DNA of 64,000 nucleotides from Providencia rettgeri (GTDB lineage: Bacteria; Pseudomonadota; Gammaproteobacteria; Enterobacterales; Enterobacteriaceae), in the NCBI RefSeq assembly GCF_023205015.1, contig NZ_CP096258.1, positions 2,480,001 to 2,544,000 of the forward strand, in the 5' to 3' direction. Made by a program: the position numbers and the translations under genes. Numbering within the stretch: position 1 is the first letter of the stretch; the number at the start of each line of letters is the position of its first letter. This document shows, in pieces, positions 17,969 through 28,317 of this stretch. A model generated the notes under the pieces. The model saw only the letters and a list, made by a program, of their open reading frames with translations, did not search any database and was not told where the DNA came from.

Positions 17969-18322
17969 GGGTTTCTCCTACTATTTAAGACGGCGGCGGA
18001 CAAAAAAATCGCCGGATTATACCTCTTTTAGCTTTGGTTGCCACTAGATAACGCTTGATTTTGGTCAAAACAACAGCGATTAACACAATTTTTTCTAGGA
18101 TCATACCTTATCTCAGTTAAGTTGAAATTGGCTAAACCGCAAATTTGATTTAAATAAAATCATTTATTATTTTGCTGTACGACTACTTAGCAATCCTCTT
18201 TTTTGATCGCGAGTACTAAAAAAAATTTCCAACACAAAGCTATCGCAAACGTTTGCCTAGCCTGTTAGAATAATGTCAATGATGTTATTTTTCTCAAAAA
18301 TGTAATTGCCTTGGGGGCCGTA
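17969..18322. other. upp-purM divergent promoter region
   Basis: 354 bp with promoters of both genes and the purM PurR box (listed separately). Nothing else is recognisable. Confidence 0.6.
18243..18258 (+). promoter_or_regulatory. PurR operator ahead of purMN
   Basis: TCGCAAACGTTTGCCT agrees with the PurR consensus at all fixed positions but the first. It is nearly palindromic and lies 65 bases before the purM start, the expected place for a repressor site. Confidence 0.85.
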
Positions 18323-19363
18323 GTGACTGATAAAACCTCTCTCAGCTATAAAGATGCCGGTGTTGATATTGATGCGGGTAACGCCTTGGTTGAACGTATT
18401 AAAGGTGTCGTAAAAGAAACCCGCCGCCCTGAAGTGATGGGCGGGCTTGGGGGATTCGGTGCATTATGTTCCCTACCGCAAAAATACCGTGAGCCTGTTT
18501 TAGTTTCAGGCACTGACGGTGTCGGTACCAAATTACGCCTAGCAATGGATTTAAAACGTCATGACTCCATTGGCATTGACCTTGTCGCTATGTGTGTCAA
18601 TGATTTGATCGTTCAAGGCGCAGAGCCTCTGTTTTTCCTTGATTATTACGCGACCGGTAAACTGGACGTTGATACCGCTGCGAGTGTGATCACCGGTATC
18701 GCTGAAGGCTGTAAACAATCGGGTTGCGCGTTAGTTGGTGGTGAAACCGCAGAAATGCCGGGGATGTACCATGGTGAAGACTACGATGTGGCTGGTTTCT
18801 GTGTTGGCGTAGTTGAACGCTCAGAAATCATCGATGGCAGCAAAGTGAGTGCTGGGGATGCTTTAATTGCTTTAGCGTCTAGCGGCCCGCATTCAAATGG
18901 CTATTCGTTAGTTCGCAAGATCCTCGAAGTCAGTCAAACCAACCCAGAAGAAACGCAATTAGATGGGAAACCTTTAGCTGACCATTTATTAGAACCAACA
19001 CGCATTTATGTTAAAAATGTATTAGAGCTGATCGCAAACAGTGATATCCACGCTATTGCCCACATTACGGGTGGTGGTTTCTGGGAAAATATTCCTCGCG
19101 TACTGCCTGAAAACACACAAGCAATTATTGACGGTAGCAGCTGGCAATGGCCTGCTGTCTTTAACTGGTTACAGCAAGCTGGTGATGTGAGCACTCACGA
19201 AATGTACCGTACCTTCAACTGTGGAGTCGGTATTATTATTGCGCTACCACAACAGGAAGTGGCAAATGCACTTACTCTGTTGAACAAACTTGGTGAAAAC
19301 GCATGGCAAATCGGTACCATTGGCACATTACCCGCGGGTGAAGAGCAGGTTGTGATCCGCTAA
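18323..19363 (+). CDS. purM: Phosphoribosylformylglycinamidine cyclo-ligase
   Basis: PurM (AIR synthetase) closes FGAM to AIR with ATP. Starting at GTG 18323 gives TDKTSLSYKDAGVDID, matching the E. coli protein (also GTG-started), with GGGGG just before it; the total is 346 residues against 345. Conserved blocks are GGLGGFGAL, SGTDGVGTKLRLA, CVNDLIVQGAEPLFFLDY and GGETAEMPGMY. An upstream TTG at 18311 adds four residues without support. The stop overlaps the purN ATG (TAATG). Confidence 0.97.
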   Translation: MTDKTSLSYKDAGVDIDAGNALVERIKGVVKETRRPEVMGGLGGFGALCSLPQKYREPVLVSGTDGVGTKLRLAMDLKRHDSIGIDLVAMCVNDLIVQGAEPLFFLDYYATGKLDVDTAASVITGIAEGCKQSGCALVGGETAEMPGMYHGEDYDVAGFCVGVVERSEIIDGSKVSAGDALIALASSGPHSNGYSLVRKILEVSQTNPEETQLDGKPLADHLLEPTRIYVKNVLELIANSDIHAIAHITGGGFWENIPRVLPENTQAIIDGSSWQWPAVFNWLQQAGDVSTHEMYRTFNCGVGIIIALPQQEVANALTLLNKLGENAWQIGTIGTLPAGEEQVVIR

Positions 19364-20001
19364 TGAAAAAAATTGTTGTCCTCATTTCTGGCAGTGGCAG
19401 TAATTTGCAATCATTGATTGATAACTGCCACTCAGGGGCAATCGGCGCTCAAATTGTTGCGGTCATTAGCAATCAAGAAAATGCTTATGGCCTTATTCGA
19501 GCACAACAGGCTGGGATCCCAGCCTGTTATTTAGATGCGAAACAGTATGCAGACCGCCAAGCCTATGATGCCGCCTTACTCGCATATGTTGACCAGTTTC
19601 AGCCCGATTTAGTCGTATTAGCCGGTTTTATGCGCATTTTATCAGCCCAATTCGTCAACCACTTTGCGGGGAAATTACTCAACATCCATCCTTCTTTGTT
19701 ACCTAAATATCCTGGTTTACACACACACCGTAAAGCATTGGAAAATGGAGATAAAGAACATGGTACATCCGTTCATTTCGTTACTGAAGAACTCGATGGC
19801 GGGCCTGTGATTTTACAAGCTAGAGTGCCTATCTTTGAACAAGATAACGAAGACGATATTATCGAGCGGATAAAAACCCAAGAACATGCGATTTATCCAT
19901 TAGTCGTTGAGTGGTTCATCAGTGGCCGATTAGTGATGGATAACGGTAAGGCTTTGTTAGATGATAATATTTTACCGCAACAAGGTTACGCTAACGAATA
20001 A
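19363..20001 (+). CDS. purN: Phosphoribosylglycinamide formyltransferase PurN
   Basis: PurN transfers the formyl group of 10-formyl-THF to GAR. 212 residues. Substrate loop ISGSGSNLQSLI at the N-terminus; catalytic residues in NIHPSLLPKYPG (Asn, His) and the aspartate in EELDGGPVI. Shares one base with the purM stop, so the two are translationally coupled. Confidence 0.97.
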   Translation: MKKIVVLISGSGSNLQSLIDNCHSGAIGAQIVAVISNQENAYGLIRAQQAGIPACYLDAKQYADRQAYDAALLAYVDQFQPDLVVLAGFMRILSAQFVNHFAGKLLNIHPSLLPKYPGLHTHRKALENGDKEHGTSVHFVTEELDGGPVILQARVPIFEQDNEDDIIERIKTQEHAIYPLVVEWFISGRLVMDNGKALLDDNILPQQGYANE

Positions 20002-20028
20002 TATTCGTGATACGCGAAATCGCATTTT

Positions 20029-20052
20029 AAGGGTGGATTTCCACCCTTTTTT
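20029..20052 (+). terminator. Rho-independent terminator of purMN
   Basis: Stem AAGGGTGG/CCACCCTT with loop ATTT and a run of T residues, 28 bases past purN. Confidence 0.9.
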
Positions 20053-20236
20053 CGTCGTATTTCACATGGAATAACATAGAACAGTATTGAGTTAAACCGC
20101 TTCCCCCTAAGTAAAATGAATTATTTTTCAACAAGGTGATAATCTCTCTGTGCTATGTCATTATTTTATCGTAAATAAATGTTATCCTTAGCTTCGAAGA
20201 ACAAAACATTTTTCCTAACTAAATAGAGGTATTTTT

Positions 20237-20824
20237 ATGACGACCGGGCAAGTTCATCCGTTTAGGTTGCGCCCACTTGAACGTGAAGATTTAGCTTTCA
20301 TTCACCAGCTTGATAATAATGCCAGTGTTATGCGTTATTGGTTTGAAGAACCTTACGAAGCTTTTGTTGAGTTAAGCGATCTTTACGATAAACATATTCA
20401 TGACCAGTCTGAGCGCCGCTTTATTGTCGAGAACGACAGCGAAAAAGTTGGCCTAGTCGAATTGGTCGAGATTGACTATATTCACCGACGCTCTGAATTT
20501 CAGATTATCATTGCACCAAGACATCAAGGTCATGGCTATGCGAGTCGCGCTGCAAAATTAGCAATGGACTACGCGTTTTCTGTATTAAACTTATATAAAC
20601 TTTATCTTATTGTTGATAAAGAAAATGTCAAAGCTATCCATATTTATAATAAACTAGGCTTCCATACTGAAGGCGAACTGATCGACGAGTTTTTTGTCAA
20701 TGGCCGTTATCACACCGCTATCCGTATGTGTATTTTTCAACAACAATATTTTACGATGAAGCAGCAATCTGCCAATCCAGAAAGTGTTATTAGCCAAGAT
20801 AAAGCAATTAAACAACACATTTAG
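20237..20824 (+). CDS. speG: Spermidine N1-acetyltransferase
   Basis: SpeG acetylates spermidine (and spermine) with acetyl-CoA and limits polyamine toxicity. 195 residues; the GNAT fold is plain, with LDNNASVMRYWFEEPYEA, FQIIIAPRHQGHGYASRAAKLAMDYAF as the acetyl-CoA loop, and FHTEGELIDEFFVNGRYH. It is slightly longer than the 186-residue E. coli protein at the C-terminus. AGAGG precedes the ATG. It lies 54 bases before ppk, unlike E. coli, but has its own leader. Confidence 0.95.
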   Translation: MTTGQVHPFRLRPLEREDLAFIHQLDNNASVMRYWFEEPYEAFVELSDLYDKHIHDQSERRFIVENDSEKVGLVELVEIDYIHRRSEFQIIIAPRHQGHGYASRAAKLAMDYAFSVLNLYKLYLIVDKENVKAIHIYNKLGFHTEGELIDEFFVNGRYHTAIRMCIFQQQYFTMKQQSANPESVISQDKAIKQHI

Positions 20825-20878
20825 CTAACTGACTGGTATCATAGCCATAAAGTAATAAGAGTCTAATACGGAGTTAGA

Positions 20879-22948
20879 ATGTCCCAAGAACGTCTCTATC
20901 ATGAAAAAGAGTTAAGCTGGCTGTCTTTTAACGAGCGTGTTTTACAAGAAGCAGCCGACAAGCGTAACCCTCTTATTGAACGAATGCGTTTTTTGGGGAT
21001 TTATTCCAATAATCTAGACGAATTTTATAAAGTCCGCTTCGCCGACGTCAAACGCCGTATTTTAATTAATGAAGAACGCGGTTCGGCAAGCGGTGCTCGC
21101 CATTTATTAAAAAAAATTCAATCAAGAGTTGCCAAACAAGAACAAGAATTCGATATTCTCTACAATGACTTACTATTGGAAATGGCGCGTAATCAAATAT
21201 TCTTGATTAACGAACGGCAAATTTCTCCACGCCAACAGATTTGGTTACGTCAATATTTTCGGCAGAATCTGCGTCAGCATATTACGCCAATATTAATTAA
21301 TCCTGATACCAATCTCGTTGAATTCCTAAAAGATGACTACACGTATCTTGCTGTTGAAATCATCAATGGTAACCAAATTCAATATGCACTGTTGGAAATT
21401 CCTTCCGATAAAGTGCCTCGGTTTGTTAACCTACCGCCTGAAATGCCAAAGCGTCGCAAGTCAATGATTTTAATTGACAATATCCTTCGCTATACACTGG
21501 ATGAAATTTTCAAAGGCTTCTTTGATTACGATAAGCTCAATGCCTATTCGATGAAAATGACGCGTGATGCGGAGTACGACATCGCAACAGAGATGGAATC
21601 GAGCTTACTTGAGATAATGTCATCCACATTAAAACAGCGTTTAACCGCAGAGCCTGTACGTTTTGTCTATCAACGTGATATGCCTGACGAAATGGTTGCT
21701 CTTTTACGTGAAAAACTGGGGTTATCCAGTGATGACTCCGTGATTGCTGGCGGTCGCTACCACAATTTTAAAGATTTTATTAACTTCCCGAATGAGGGAA
21801 ATAAAAATTTATTAAACAAGCCATTACCAAGGCTGCGTCATCGTTGGTTTGATAATTTCCGTAACGGTTTCGATGCCATTCGTGAACGTGATGTGCTGCT
21901 GTATTATCCCTACTATACCTTTGAGCATACTTTAGAGTTATTACGACAAGCGTCTTTTGACCCGAATGTCTTGTCGATTAAAATTAATATTTACCGTGTC
22001 GCGAAAGACTCTCGCATTATCGACTCTGTCATTCATGCCGCCCATAATGGAAAAAAAGTCACGGTGGTCGTTGAGTTACAAGCACGGTTTGATGAAGCCG
22101 CCAATATTCATTGGGCTAAACGGTTAACCGAAGCCGGCGTGCATGTTATTTTCTCCGCGCCAGGGCTTAAAATCCATGCAAAATTATTTATTATTTCACG
22201 TATGGAAGAAGGCCAAATCGTTCGCTATGCCCATATTGGTACGGGTAATTTTAACGAAAAAACCGCTCGGCTTTATACCGATTACTCCCTACTCACTGCA
22301 AATGAGCTGATCACCAACGAAGTTCGTCGGGTATTTAGCTTTATTGAAAACCCATACCGCCCAGTGACTTTTGATAATTTAATGGTGTCCCCACAAAATA
22401 CACGGATCCGTTTGATGGCCTTAATTGACCAAGAAATCGAAAATGCGCTCGCTGAGCGGCCCAGTGGCATCACATTAAAAATCAATAATTTAGTCGATAA
22501 AGAGTTAATTGACAAACTGTATGATGCCTCCAATGCGGGTGTCAAAATTCGTTTGTTAGTCAGGGGGATGTGCTCTTTAGTGGCAGGTCAAGCTGGCTAC
22601 AGTGAAAATATTCAAGTAACCAGTATTGTTGACCGCTTCCTTGAGCATGACCGTGTCTATGTTTTCACCAATGCGGGTGACGAAAAAGTCTTTATTTCCT
22701 CCGCTGACTGGATGACGCGCAATATTGACTACCGCATTGAAGTTGCCGTTAGCTTAGTCGACTCACATTTAAAACAACGGGTGTTGGATATTTTAGAGCT
22801 GCAATTTAGCGATACCGTAAAAGCACGTTATGTTGACAAAGATTTAAGTAATCATTATGTTCCCCGCGGAAATAAACGTAAAATTCAGGCCCAACTTGCT
22901 GTGTATGATTATTTAAAATCAATCGAAACACCTGATACAAGAGCTTAA
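20879..22948 (+). CDS. ppk: Polyphosphate kinase 1
   Basis: Ppk1 makes polyphosphate from ATP at the inner membrane. 689 residues. N-terminal YHEKELSWLSFNERVLQEA, head domain, then the two phospholipase-D-like catalytic parts: the phosphorylated histidine in LKIHAKLFI and a second one in YAHIGTGNFNEKTA. GGAG lies before the ATG. Only four bases separate its stop from ppx, so kinase and phosphatase are made together as in E. coli. Confidence 0.97.
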   Translation: MSQERLYHEKELSWLSFNERVLQEAADKRNPLIERMRFLGIYSNNLDEFYKVRFADVKRRILINEERGSASGARHLLKKIQSRVAKQEQEFDILYNDLLLEMARNQIFLINERQISPRQQIWLRQYFRQNLRQHITPILINPDTNLVEFLKDDYTYLAVEIINGNQIQYALLEIPSDKVPRFVNLPPEMPKRRKSMILIDNILRYTLDEIFKGFFDYDKLNAYSMKMTRDAEYDIATEMESSLLEIMSSTLKQRLTAEPVRFVYQRDMPDEMVALLREKLGLSSDDSVIAGGRYHNFKDFINFPNEGNKNLLNKPLPRLRHRWFDNFRNGFDAIRERDVLLYYPYYTFEHTLELLRQASFDPNVLSIKINIYRVAKDSRIIDSVIHAAHNGKKVTVVVELQARFDEAANIHWAKRLTEAGVHVIFSAPGLKIHAKLFIISRMEEGQIVRYAHIGTGNFNEKTARLYTDYSLLTANELITNEVRRVFSFIENPYRPVTFDNLMVSPQNTRIRLMALIDQEIENALAERPSGITLKINNLVDKELIDKLYDASNAGVKIRLLVRGMCSLVAGQAGYSENIQVTSIVDRFLEHDRVYVFTNAGDEKVFISSADWMTRNIDYRIEVAVSLVDSHLKQRVLDILELQFSDTVKARYVDKDLSNHYVPRGNKRKIQAQLAVYDYLKSIETPDTRA

Positions 22949-22952
22949 AAAT

Positions 22953-24482
22953 ATGCCAATAACCAACGCATCAACACCGAGACCACAAGAAATTGCGGCT
23001 ATAGATTTAGGCTCAAATAGTTTTCATATGGTCATTGCCCGTATTGTCAACGGTGCATTGCAAGTTCTCACTCGTTTAAAAAAGCGTGTTCACCTCGCTG
23101 ATGGCCTAAGTGATACCAATGAATTAAGCGAAGAAGCCATGGAGCGTGGGCTTGCCTGCCTCGCGTTGTTTGCCGAACGGTTACAAGGTTTTTCCCCTGA
23201 GAACGTGTGTATTGTTGGGACTCACTCATTACGGGTGGCGACTAATGTAAAACAGTTTCTGCAACGCGCTAAAGAAATCATCCCTTACCCGATTGAAATC
23301 ATTTCAGGCCAAGAAGAAGCTCGCTTGATTTTTATGGGGGTTGAACACACTCAACCCGAAAAAGGCCGTAAATTGGTTCTCGATATCGGTGGTGGTTCAA
23401 CAGAATTAGTCATTGGTGAAAAATTTGAGCCTCTTTTGATTGAAAGTCGTCGAATGGGCTGTGTGAGTTTTGCCCGTACTTATTTTCCAAATGAAGAAAT
23501 TACCCCTGAATTTTTTAGTCGCGCTTATCTAGGGGCTTGCTTAAAATTAGAGAGCACCGCAATTTTATTTAAAAAACAAACATGGGACGTCGCAATGGGC
23601 GCTTCTGGTACCATCAAAGCCGCCCATGGTGTGATACAAGAATTAGGCTATAAAGACGGCATTATCACTCGGGAACGCCTTATCGAAATCAAGCAAATGG
23701 CATTAAAATATAAGTCATTTAGCTCGTTGAATATATTAGGTCTATCTAACGAACGTAAACGCGTATTTGTTCCTGGTTTAGCCATTTTACTTGCTGTATT
23801 TGATTCCTTAGAAATTAAAGAGTTACGTTTATCTGACGGCGCATTACGTGAAGGCGTTTTATATGAAATGGAAGGCCGCTTTCGCCACCAAGATATCCGC
23901 CAGCGTACTGCATTAAGCCTTGCTGAACATTATAATATCGACAGAGAGCAAGCTAAACGCGTATTAAAAACGATGGAAGAGCTTTATTTCCAGTGGGGGC
24001 AACAAAACCCCAAACAACTCAATCCCCAGCTGGAATCCATTTTAATATGGGCAGTTATGCTCCATGAAGTTGGCTTAAGTATTAATCATAGCGGTATGCA
24101 CCGCCATTCTGCTTATATATTGCAAAATACCAATTTACCGGGTTTCAACCAAGAACAGCAGTTATTACTTGCAACATTAGTGCGTAACCATCGAAGGGCT
24201 ATCAAGTATGACGATATCCCTAAATTTAACTTATTTAAAAGAAAACAATTTATGCCGCTTATTCAAATTTTGCGGCTAGCCATTTTGTTAAATAATCAAC
24301 GCCAATCTACAACGATCCCCTCTTCATTACGAATAGAAACGGATGATGGGCACTGGACTCTCTATTTACCATCTGAATATCTCGCGCAAAATGCATTGAT
24401 GTTATTAGATTTAGAAAAAGAGAGTGGCTATTGGGAAGATGTTCCCGGTTGGTCGTTAACTATTTGCGCAGAAAATGAGTGA
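22953..24482 (+). CDS. ppx: Exopolyphosphatase
   Basis: Ppx removes terminal phosphates from polyphosphate. 509 residues; the ASKHA fold shows AIDLGSNSFHMVIARI, GQEEARLIFMGV, VLDIGGGSTELVIG and GASGTIKA, then a C-terminal HD-like domain (MLHEVGLSINHSGMHRHSAYIL). It follows ppk by four bases without a ribosome site of its own, which suggests coupling. Confidence 0.96.
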   Translation: MPITNASTPRPQEIAAIDLGSNSFHMVIARIVNGALQVLTRLKKRVHLADGLSDTNELSEEAMERGLACLALFAERLQGFSPENVCIVGTHSLRVATNVKQFLQRAKEIIPYPIEIISGQEEARLIFMGVEHTQPEKGRKLVLDIGGGSTELVIGEKFEPLLIESRRMGCVSFARTYFPNEEITPEFFSRAYLGACLKLESTAILFKKQTWDVAMGASGTIKAAHGVIQELGYKDGIITRERLIEIKQMALKYKSFSSLNILGLSNERKRVFVPGLAILLAVFDSLEIKELRLSDGALREGVLYEMEGRFRHQDIRQRTALSLAEHYNIDREQAKRVLKTMEELYFQWGQQNPKQLNPQLESILIWAVMLHEVGLSINHSGMHRHSAYILQNTNLPGFNQEQQLLLATLVRNHRRAIKYDDIPKFNLFKRKQFMPLIQILRLAILLNNQRQSTTIPSSLRIETDDGHWTLYLPSEYLAQNALMLLDLEKESGYWEDVPGWSLTICAENE

Positions 24483-24668
24483 TTTGCGGCCATTATTGTA
24501 GTGATTTGTTCTTATTATTCATCTTTGATGACTTGAAAATCACCGCTTATTTGACTCAACTATTTGATATATTATTTAAATAGGCGACAATAATGATAAT
24601 AAATTTCGTCCGCTCGCAGACGAATTCATAAAAAGCGCTTTTGCGCTGCTATTGCTTTAAGGATTAAA

Positions 24669-26129
24669 ATGTCACAATCTGCTTTCTCAACCGATGCGTT
24701 GCCAACAGTCAACCCGCATTCTCAAAAACTGGCGCATATTCGTCAGCAAATCCTGACGCTATTTTTAGATGACGAAGAGTTCGTCCATGCGCTTGTTGAA
24801 AATGACCAACACGTCAGTATTGATGACAAAGCAATTAGTGAAAAAATTAGTCTTGTAAAAGAATTGCTACTTGATTTACATACTGCAGATATCGCCGATA
24901 TCTTAGAAATGCTTCCTTATGATGAGCGTTTAGCATTATGGCGCCTAGTTGATAATAACGAGCGTGGTGAAGTGTTAGTTGAAGCTTCTGTTTCTGTTTG
25001 GGATAGCCTAATTAAGGATATGTCTGACAGAGAGCTTCTTCGCGCAGTTGCTAACTTACATGTTGATGAACAAGCTTATATTGCTGAGCATTTACCTCGT
25101 GACACCATGCGCCGGCTCCTCACTTATTTAGAGCCTAGCCTACGTAGCCGCATTCGCGAAGTTTTACAATATGCGAAAGATAGCGTCGGCCAAATGATGG
25201 ATTTTGAATTCGTCACGGTACGTCCAAATGTAACGCTCAAGACCGTTCAACGTTATTTACGTCAACGCGGCAAGATCCCAGAAGCAACCGATAAAATTTT
25301 CGTTGTCGATAACAATAATTATCTGCAAGGTGAATTACCACTAACCACTATTTTAACGCAATCCCCTGAAAAGATAGTCGCTGATGTGATGAAAACTGAC
25401 ACTGTCACCTTCTTACCGGATGAAAAAGGGGAAGATGCAGCGAGTGCGTTCGAACGTTATGACTTAATTTCTGCGGCTGTTGTTGATAACAGCGGCCTAC
25501 TAATGGGCCGCTTAACGGTTGAAGATATCGTTGATAATATTAGTGAAGAAAATGATAACAGCATTCGTCGTATGGGGGGGTTAAGCCCTGAAGAAGACGT
25601 TTTCGCCCCTGTCGGCCAAGCCGTTAAAACCCGTTGGACATGGCTGGCCATTAACTTATGTACCGCTTTTGTCGCTTCTCGTGTGATTGGCGTTTTTGAA
25701 GATACCATTTCCCAATTAGTCGCTTTAGCCACATTAATGCCTATTGTTGCCGGAATTGGCGGTAATACGGGGAACCAAACCATTACCATGATTGTTCGTG
25801 CCATTGCCCTGCACCAAATACAAAACAACAGTTTCTCTTTCTTAATGTTAAGGGAGCTTGGCGTCGCCTTTATTAATGGGGTTGTTTGGGGAGGAATAAT
25901 GGGGGTGGTCACCTATTTCCTATATGGTGATATTGCGATGGGCGCAGTCATGACATTAGCGATGATTTTAAACTTGTTAATGGCCGCGATTATGGGGGTG
26001 CTAATCCCTCTCATTATGCTGAAAATGGGCAAAGATCCTGCTATCGGTTCAAGTGTGATGATCACCGCTATCACAGACACAGGCGGTTTCTTTATTTTCC
26101 TTGGCTTAGCAACTCTCTTCCTCGTTTAA
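24669..26129 (+). CDS. mgtE: Magnesium transporter MgtE
   Basis: A 486-residue MgtE Mg2+ channel. Order: N-terminal superhelical domain (IADILEMLPYDERLALWRLV), two CBS domains (about 160-285, with MKTDTVTFLPDEKGEDA and GRLTVEDIVD), a plug helix, and a five-span pore with MPIVAGIGGNTGNQT and ITDTGGFFIFLGLATLF. Mg2+ binding between the N and CBS domains closes the channel in known members. TAAGGA precedes the ATG. I see no Mg-sensing riboswitch in the leader. Confidence 0.95.
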   Translation: MSQSAFSTDALPTVNPHSQKLAHIRQQILTLFLDDEEFVHALVENDQHVSIDDKAISEKISLVKELLLDLHTADIADILEMLPYDERLALWRLVDNNERGEVLVEASVSVWDSLIKDMSDRELLRAVANLHVDEQAYIAEHLPRDTMRRLLTYLEPSLRSRIREVLQYAKDSVGQMMDFEFVTVRPNVTLKTVQRYLRQRGKIPEATDKIFVVDNNNYLQGELPLTTILTQSPEKIVADVMKTDTVTFLPDEKGEDAASAFERYDLISAAVVDNSGLLMGRLTVEDIVDNISEENDNSIRRMGGLSPEEDVFAPVGQAVKTRWTWLAINLCTAFVASRVIGVFEDTISQLVALATLMPIVAGIGGNTGNQTITMIVRAIALHQIQNNSFSFLMLRELGVAFINGVVWGGIMGVVTYFLYGDIAMGAVMTLAMILNLLMAAIMGVLIPLIMLKMGKDPAIGSSVMITAITDTGGFFIFLGLATLFLV

Positions 26130-26714
26130 ATTTGCTTTGCACGCGCCTTTTTTTTCAGTTGGGCGCGTGCGAATTATAAAACACTCCCGCCAATAACAAA
26201 ACCCAGCTAAAAAACCAAAATTCCGCAAACAGCCATTTTATTTATCTATTAACTTAATAAATTCATAGTTATTTAGTTTATCTAGATTAATAAAACTAAT
26301 AATAATAAAAAATAATTAGGTTATATTTGTTTACGGTAATTCAGTAAGAATTTATTAAATTAAATATAATTAACACTATAACTAGCTAATTTAAATATAC
26401 GATATTCTGCAAAATTAATATTATTGACATCATATAAGGTTATTTATCATCGCGACAAACTAATAGACCAATAAAAACAAACTAATTGGAATGTTGAGCT
26501 TGTTTTTGGGGTTGAGGTTTACAGAATATAGAATTTCCTGCTATAAATATACACATGCAAAAAAGATACTGTGTATTAAACTAAGTTATACCCATCCAAC
26601 GTTTTATACCTCTTATCTGTGCCAATATAAACATTAGCTCATTAATATGAGCCAATACTTGTTATTTTTAATTTATGTAAATTTAGTATTTCAGGTAGTT
26701 AGAAGGAAACTATA
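26130..26714. other. Long AT-rich intergenic region after mgtE
   Basis: 585 bp. Near its start lies a strong stem GCACGCGCC/GGCGCGTGC at 26139-26170 whose loop carries eight T residues, an odd terminator-like structure. About 26220-26470 is extremely AT-rich. A small hairpin GGCTCAT/ATGAGCC lies near 26640. No gene is supported. Confidence 0.5.
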
Positions 26715-28067
26715 ATGACACCGCAAACCGCCAGCCAGCCCTCTGCGAGGCCTTTGGGCAAAGAAGACTATAAAACATTAGGTTTATCCTCTTTAGGGGG
26801 AACTCTTGAGTTTTATGACTTCGTTATCTTTGTTTTTTACGCAAAAATTATTTCCCAACTATTTTTCCCAGGGGATAACGAATTTCTCGCGCTAATGGCA
26901 ACACTGGGTCTATTTGCAGCAGGTTACCTTGCTCGCCCTCTTGGTGGCATTATCATGGCTCACTTCGGGGATAAAATTGGCCGCAAGAAAATGTTTACCC
27001 TCAGTATTTTCTTAATGGCATTCCCAACATTTGTCATTGGTTTTTTACCAACGTTTGAAACCATTGGTGCTGCAGCGCCATTATTACTGCTGTTAATGCG
27101 CATTATGCAAGGTGCCGCGATTGGTGGCGAAATGCCAGGTGCCTGGGTATTTATTGCAGAACATACACCAAAACAACGTTATGGCTTAGGTGTCGGTACA
27201 CTCACTTCTGGGATCACCGGTGGTATTTTATTAGGCTCTATCGTTGCCATTATTATTGAGCGCTCTTATACCACAACTGAGATCCATGATTTTGCATGGC
27301 GTATTCCATTTATTCTTGGTGGTGTTTTTGGGTTTACCTCTGTGTATTTACGTCGTTTTTTACAAGAAACTCCGATATTCAAAGAGCTGGCAGCCAAAAA
27401 GGCCTTGTCACAAGAGTTGCCAGTCAAAACCGTCATTAAATCCCATAAACAAGCTTGTATGATCACCGCTGCGCTGACCTGGTCATTATCAACAGCCATC
27501 GTTGTCACTATTTTAATGACACCTGACGTCGTGTTAAAAGGGATCTATCACATTGACCGTAATATTGCATTGCAAGCCAACTGCGCAGCAACTTTAACCT
27601 TAACATTAGGCTGTATCTTCTGGGGTTGGTTAGGCGATAAAACCGGCACACGTACATCAATGACGTTATCGTGGGGCGGATTAGCCGTAACCGCAATTTA
27701 TTTCTATTCGTCATTATCCTCTGATATCGCTGCAAGTATATTGATTTTTAACTATGCATTAATGGGCTTCTTTGTTGGTGCGATTGCAACCACACCGATT
27801 ATCAGTACACGCGCATTCCCACCTGAAATTCGCTATTCTGGCCTGTCATTCGCTTACAATGTGGCTTATGCAATTTTTGGTGGTTTAACACCAATATTGA
27901 CTGGTGCTTGGTTGCAGCAGTCTCACATGGCACCGGCTTATTATGTCGCTGGCGTCTCATTATTAGCCGTTGCCGTAGCCTTTATCCCATTATCTTGGAA
28001 GGGTTGGACAGTCAATTCTGAGTCTTCAAGCGAAAAATCTGCAGTCCTAAACGCTTCTAGTCTGTAA
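26715..28067 (+). CDS. MHS-family MFS transporter
   Basis: A 450-residue, 12-span major facilitator of the metabolite:H+ symporter family. It has the N-terminal GGTLEFYDFVIFVFYAK seen in MHS members, the loop motif AHFGDKIGRKKMF, RIMQGAAIGGEMPGAW and YGLGVGTLTSGITGGI. Relatives such as ProP, KgtP and YdfJ import proline/betaine, 2-oxoglutarate or unknown acids; the substrate here cannot be told. AAGGA stands before the ATG. It is a single-gene unit followed by a hairpin. Confidence 0.88.
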   Translation: MTPQTASQPSARPLGKEDYKTLGLSSLGGTLEFYDFVIFVFYAKIISQLFFPGDNEFLALMATLGLFAAGYLARPLGGIIMAHFGDKIGRKKMFTLSIFLMAFPTFVIGFLPTFETIGAAAPLLLLLMRIMQGAAIGGEMPGAWVFIAEHTPKQRYGLGVGTLTSGITGGILLGSIVAIIIERSYTTTEIHDFAWRIPFILGGVFGFTSVYLRRFLQETPIFKELAAKKALSQELPVKTVIKSHKQACMITAALTWSLSTAIVVTILMTPDVVLKGIYHIDRNIALQANCAATLTLTLGCIFWGWLGDKTGTRTSMTLSWGGLAVTAIYFYSSLSSDIAASILIFNYALMGFFVGAIATTPIISTRAFPPEIRYSGLSFAYNVAYAIFGGLTPILTGAWLQQSHMAPAYYVAGVSLLAVAVAFIPLSWKGWTVNSESSSEKSAVLNASSL

Positions 28068-28073
28068 AATCTA

Positions 28074-28107
28074 TTGCACCCTATTAATTAGGGTGCAAAC
28101 CTTATTT
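28074..28107 (+). terminator. Hairpin terminator after MFS gene
   Basis: Perfect 10-bp stem TTGCACCCTA/TAGGGTGCAA with loop TTAAT, followed by a modest T-rich stretch. Confidence 0.6.
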
Positions 28108-28317
28108 CAGGAAAGCAGTTAATTTCCCCTCCCCCCGCTTTTACAAGCATAGAAGTCGATAAGTACAAAAATTGACACTTATTCATATTTCCTCCATTTT
28201 TCTTTGTACCTATCACGTTAAACTACTAATATGTCTAACTGACTCTTTTTTGTTAGTTTTTTATTATACTGTCTAATGGATCTCATCCACTTTTTTGAGT
28301 TAAGCGAATTACCCAAA

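Noticed and set aside
28187..28204. BaeR box before mdtA
   Set aside because: The TTTCCTCCAT part recalls the known box but the alignment needs an insertion; not strong enough to list.
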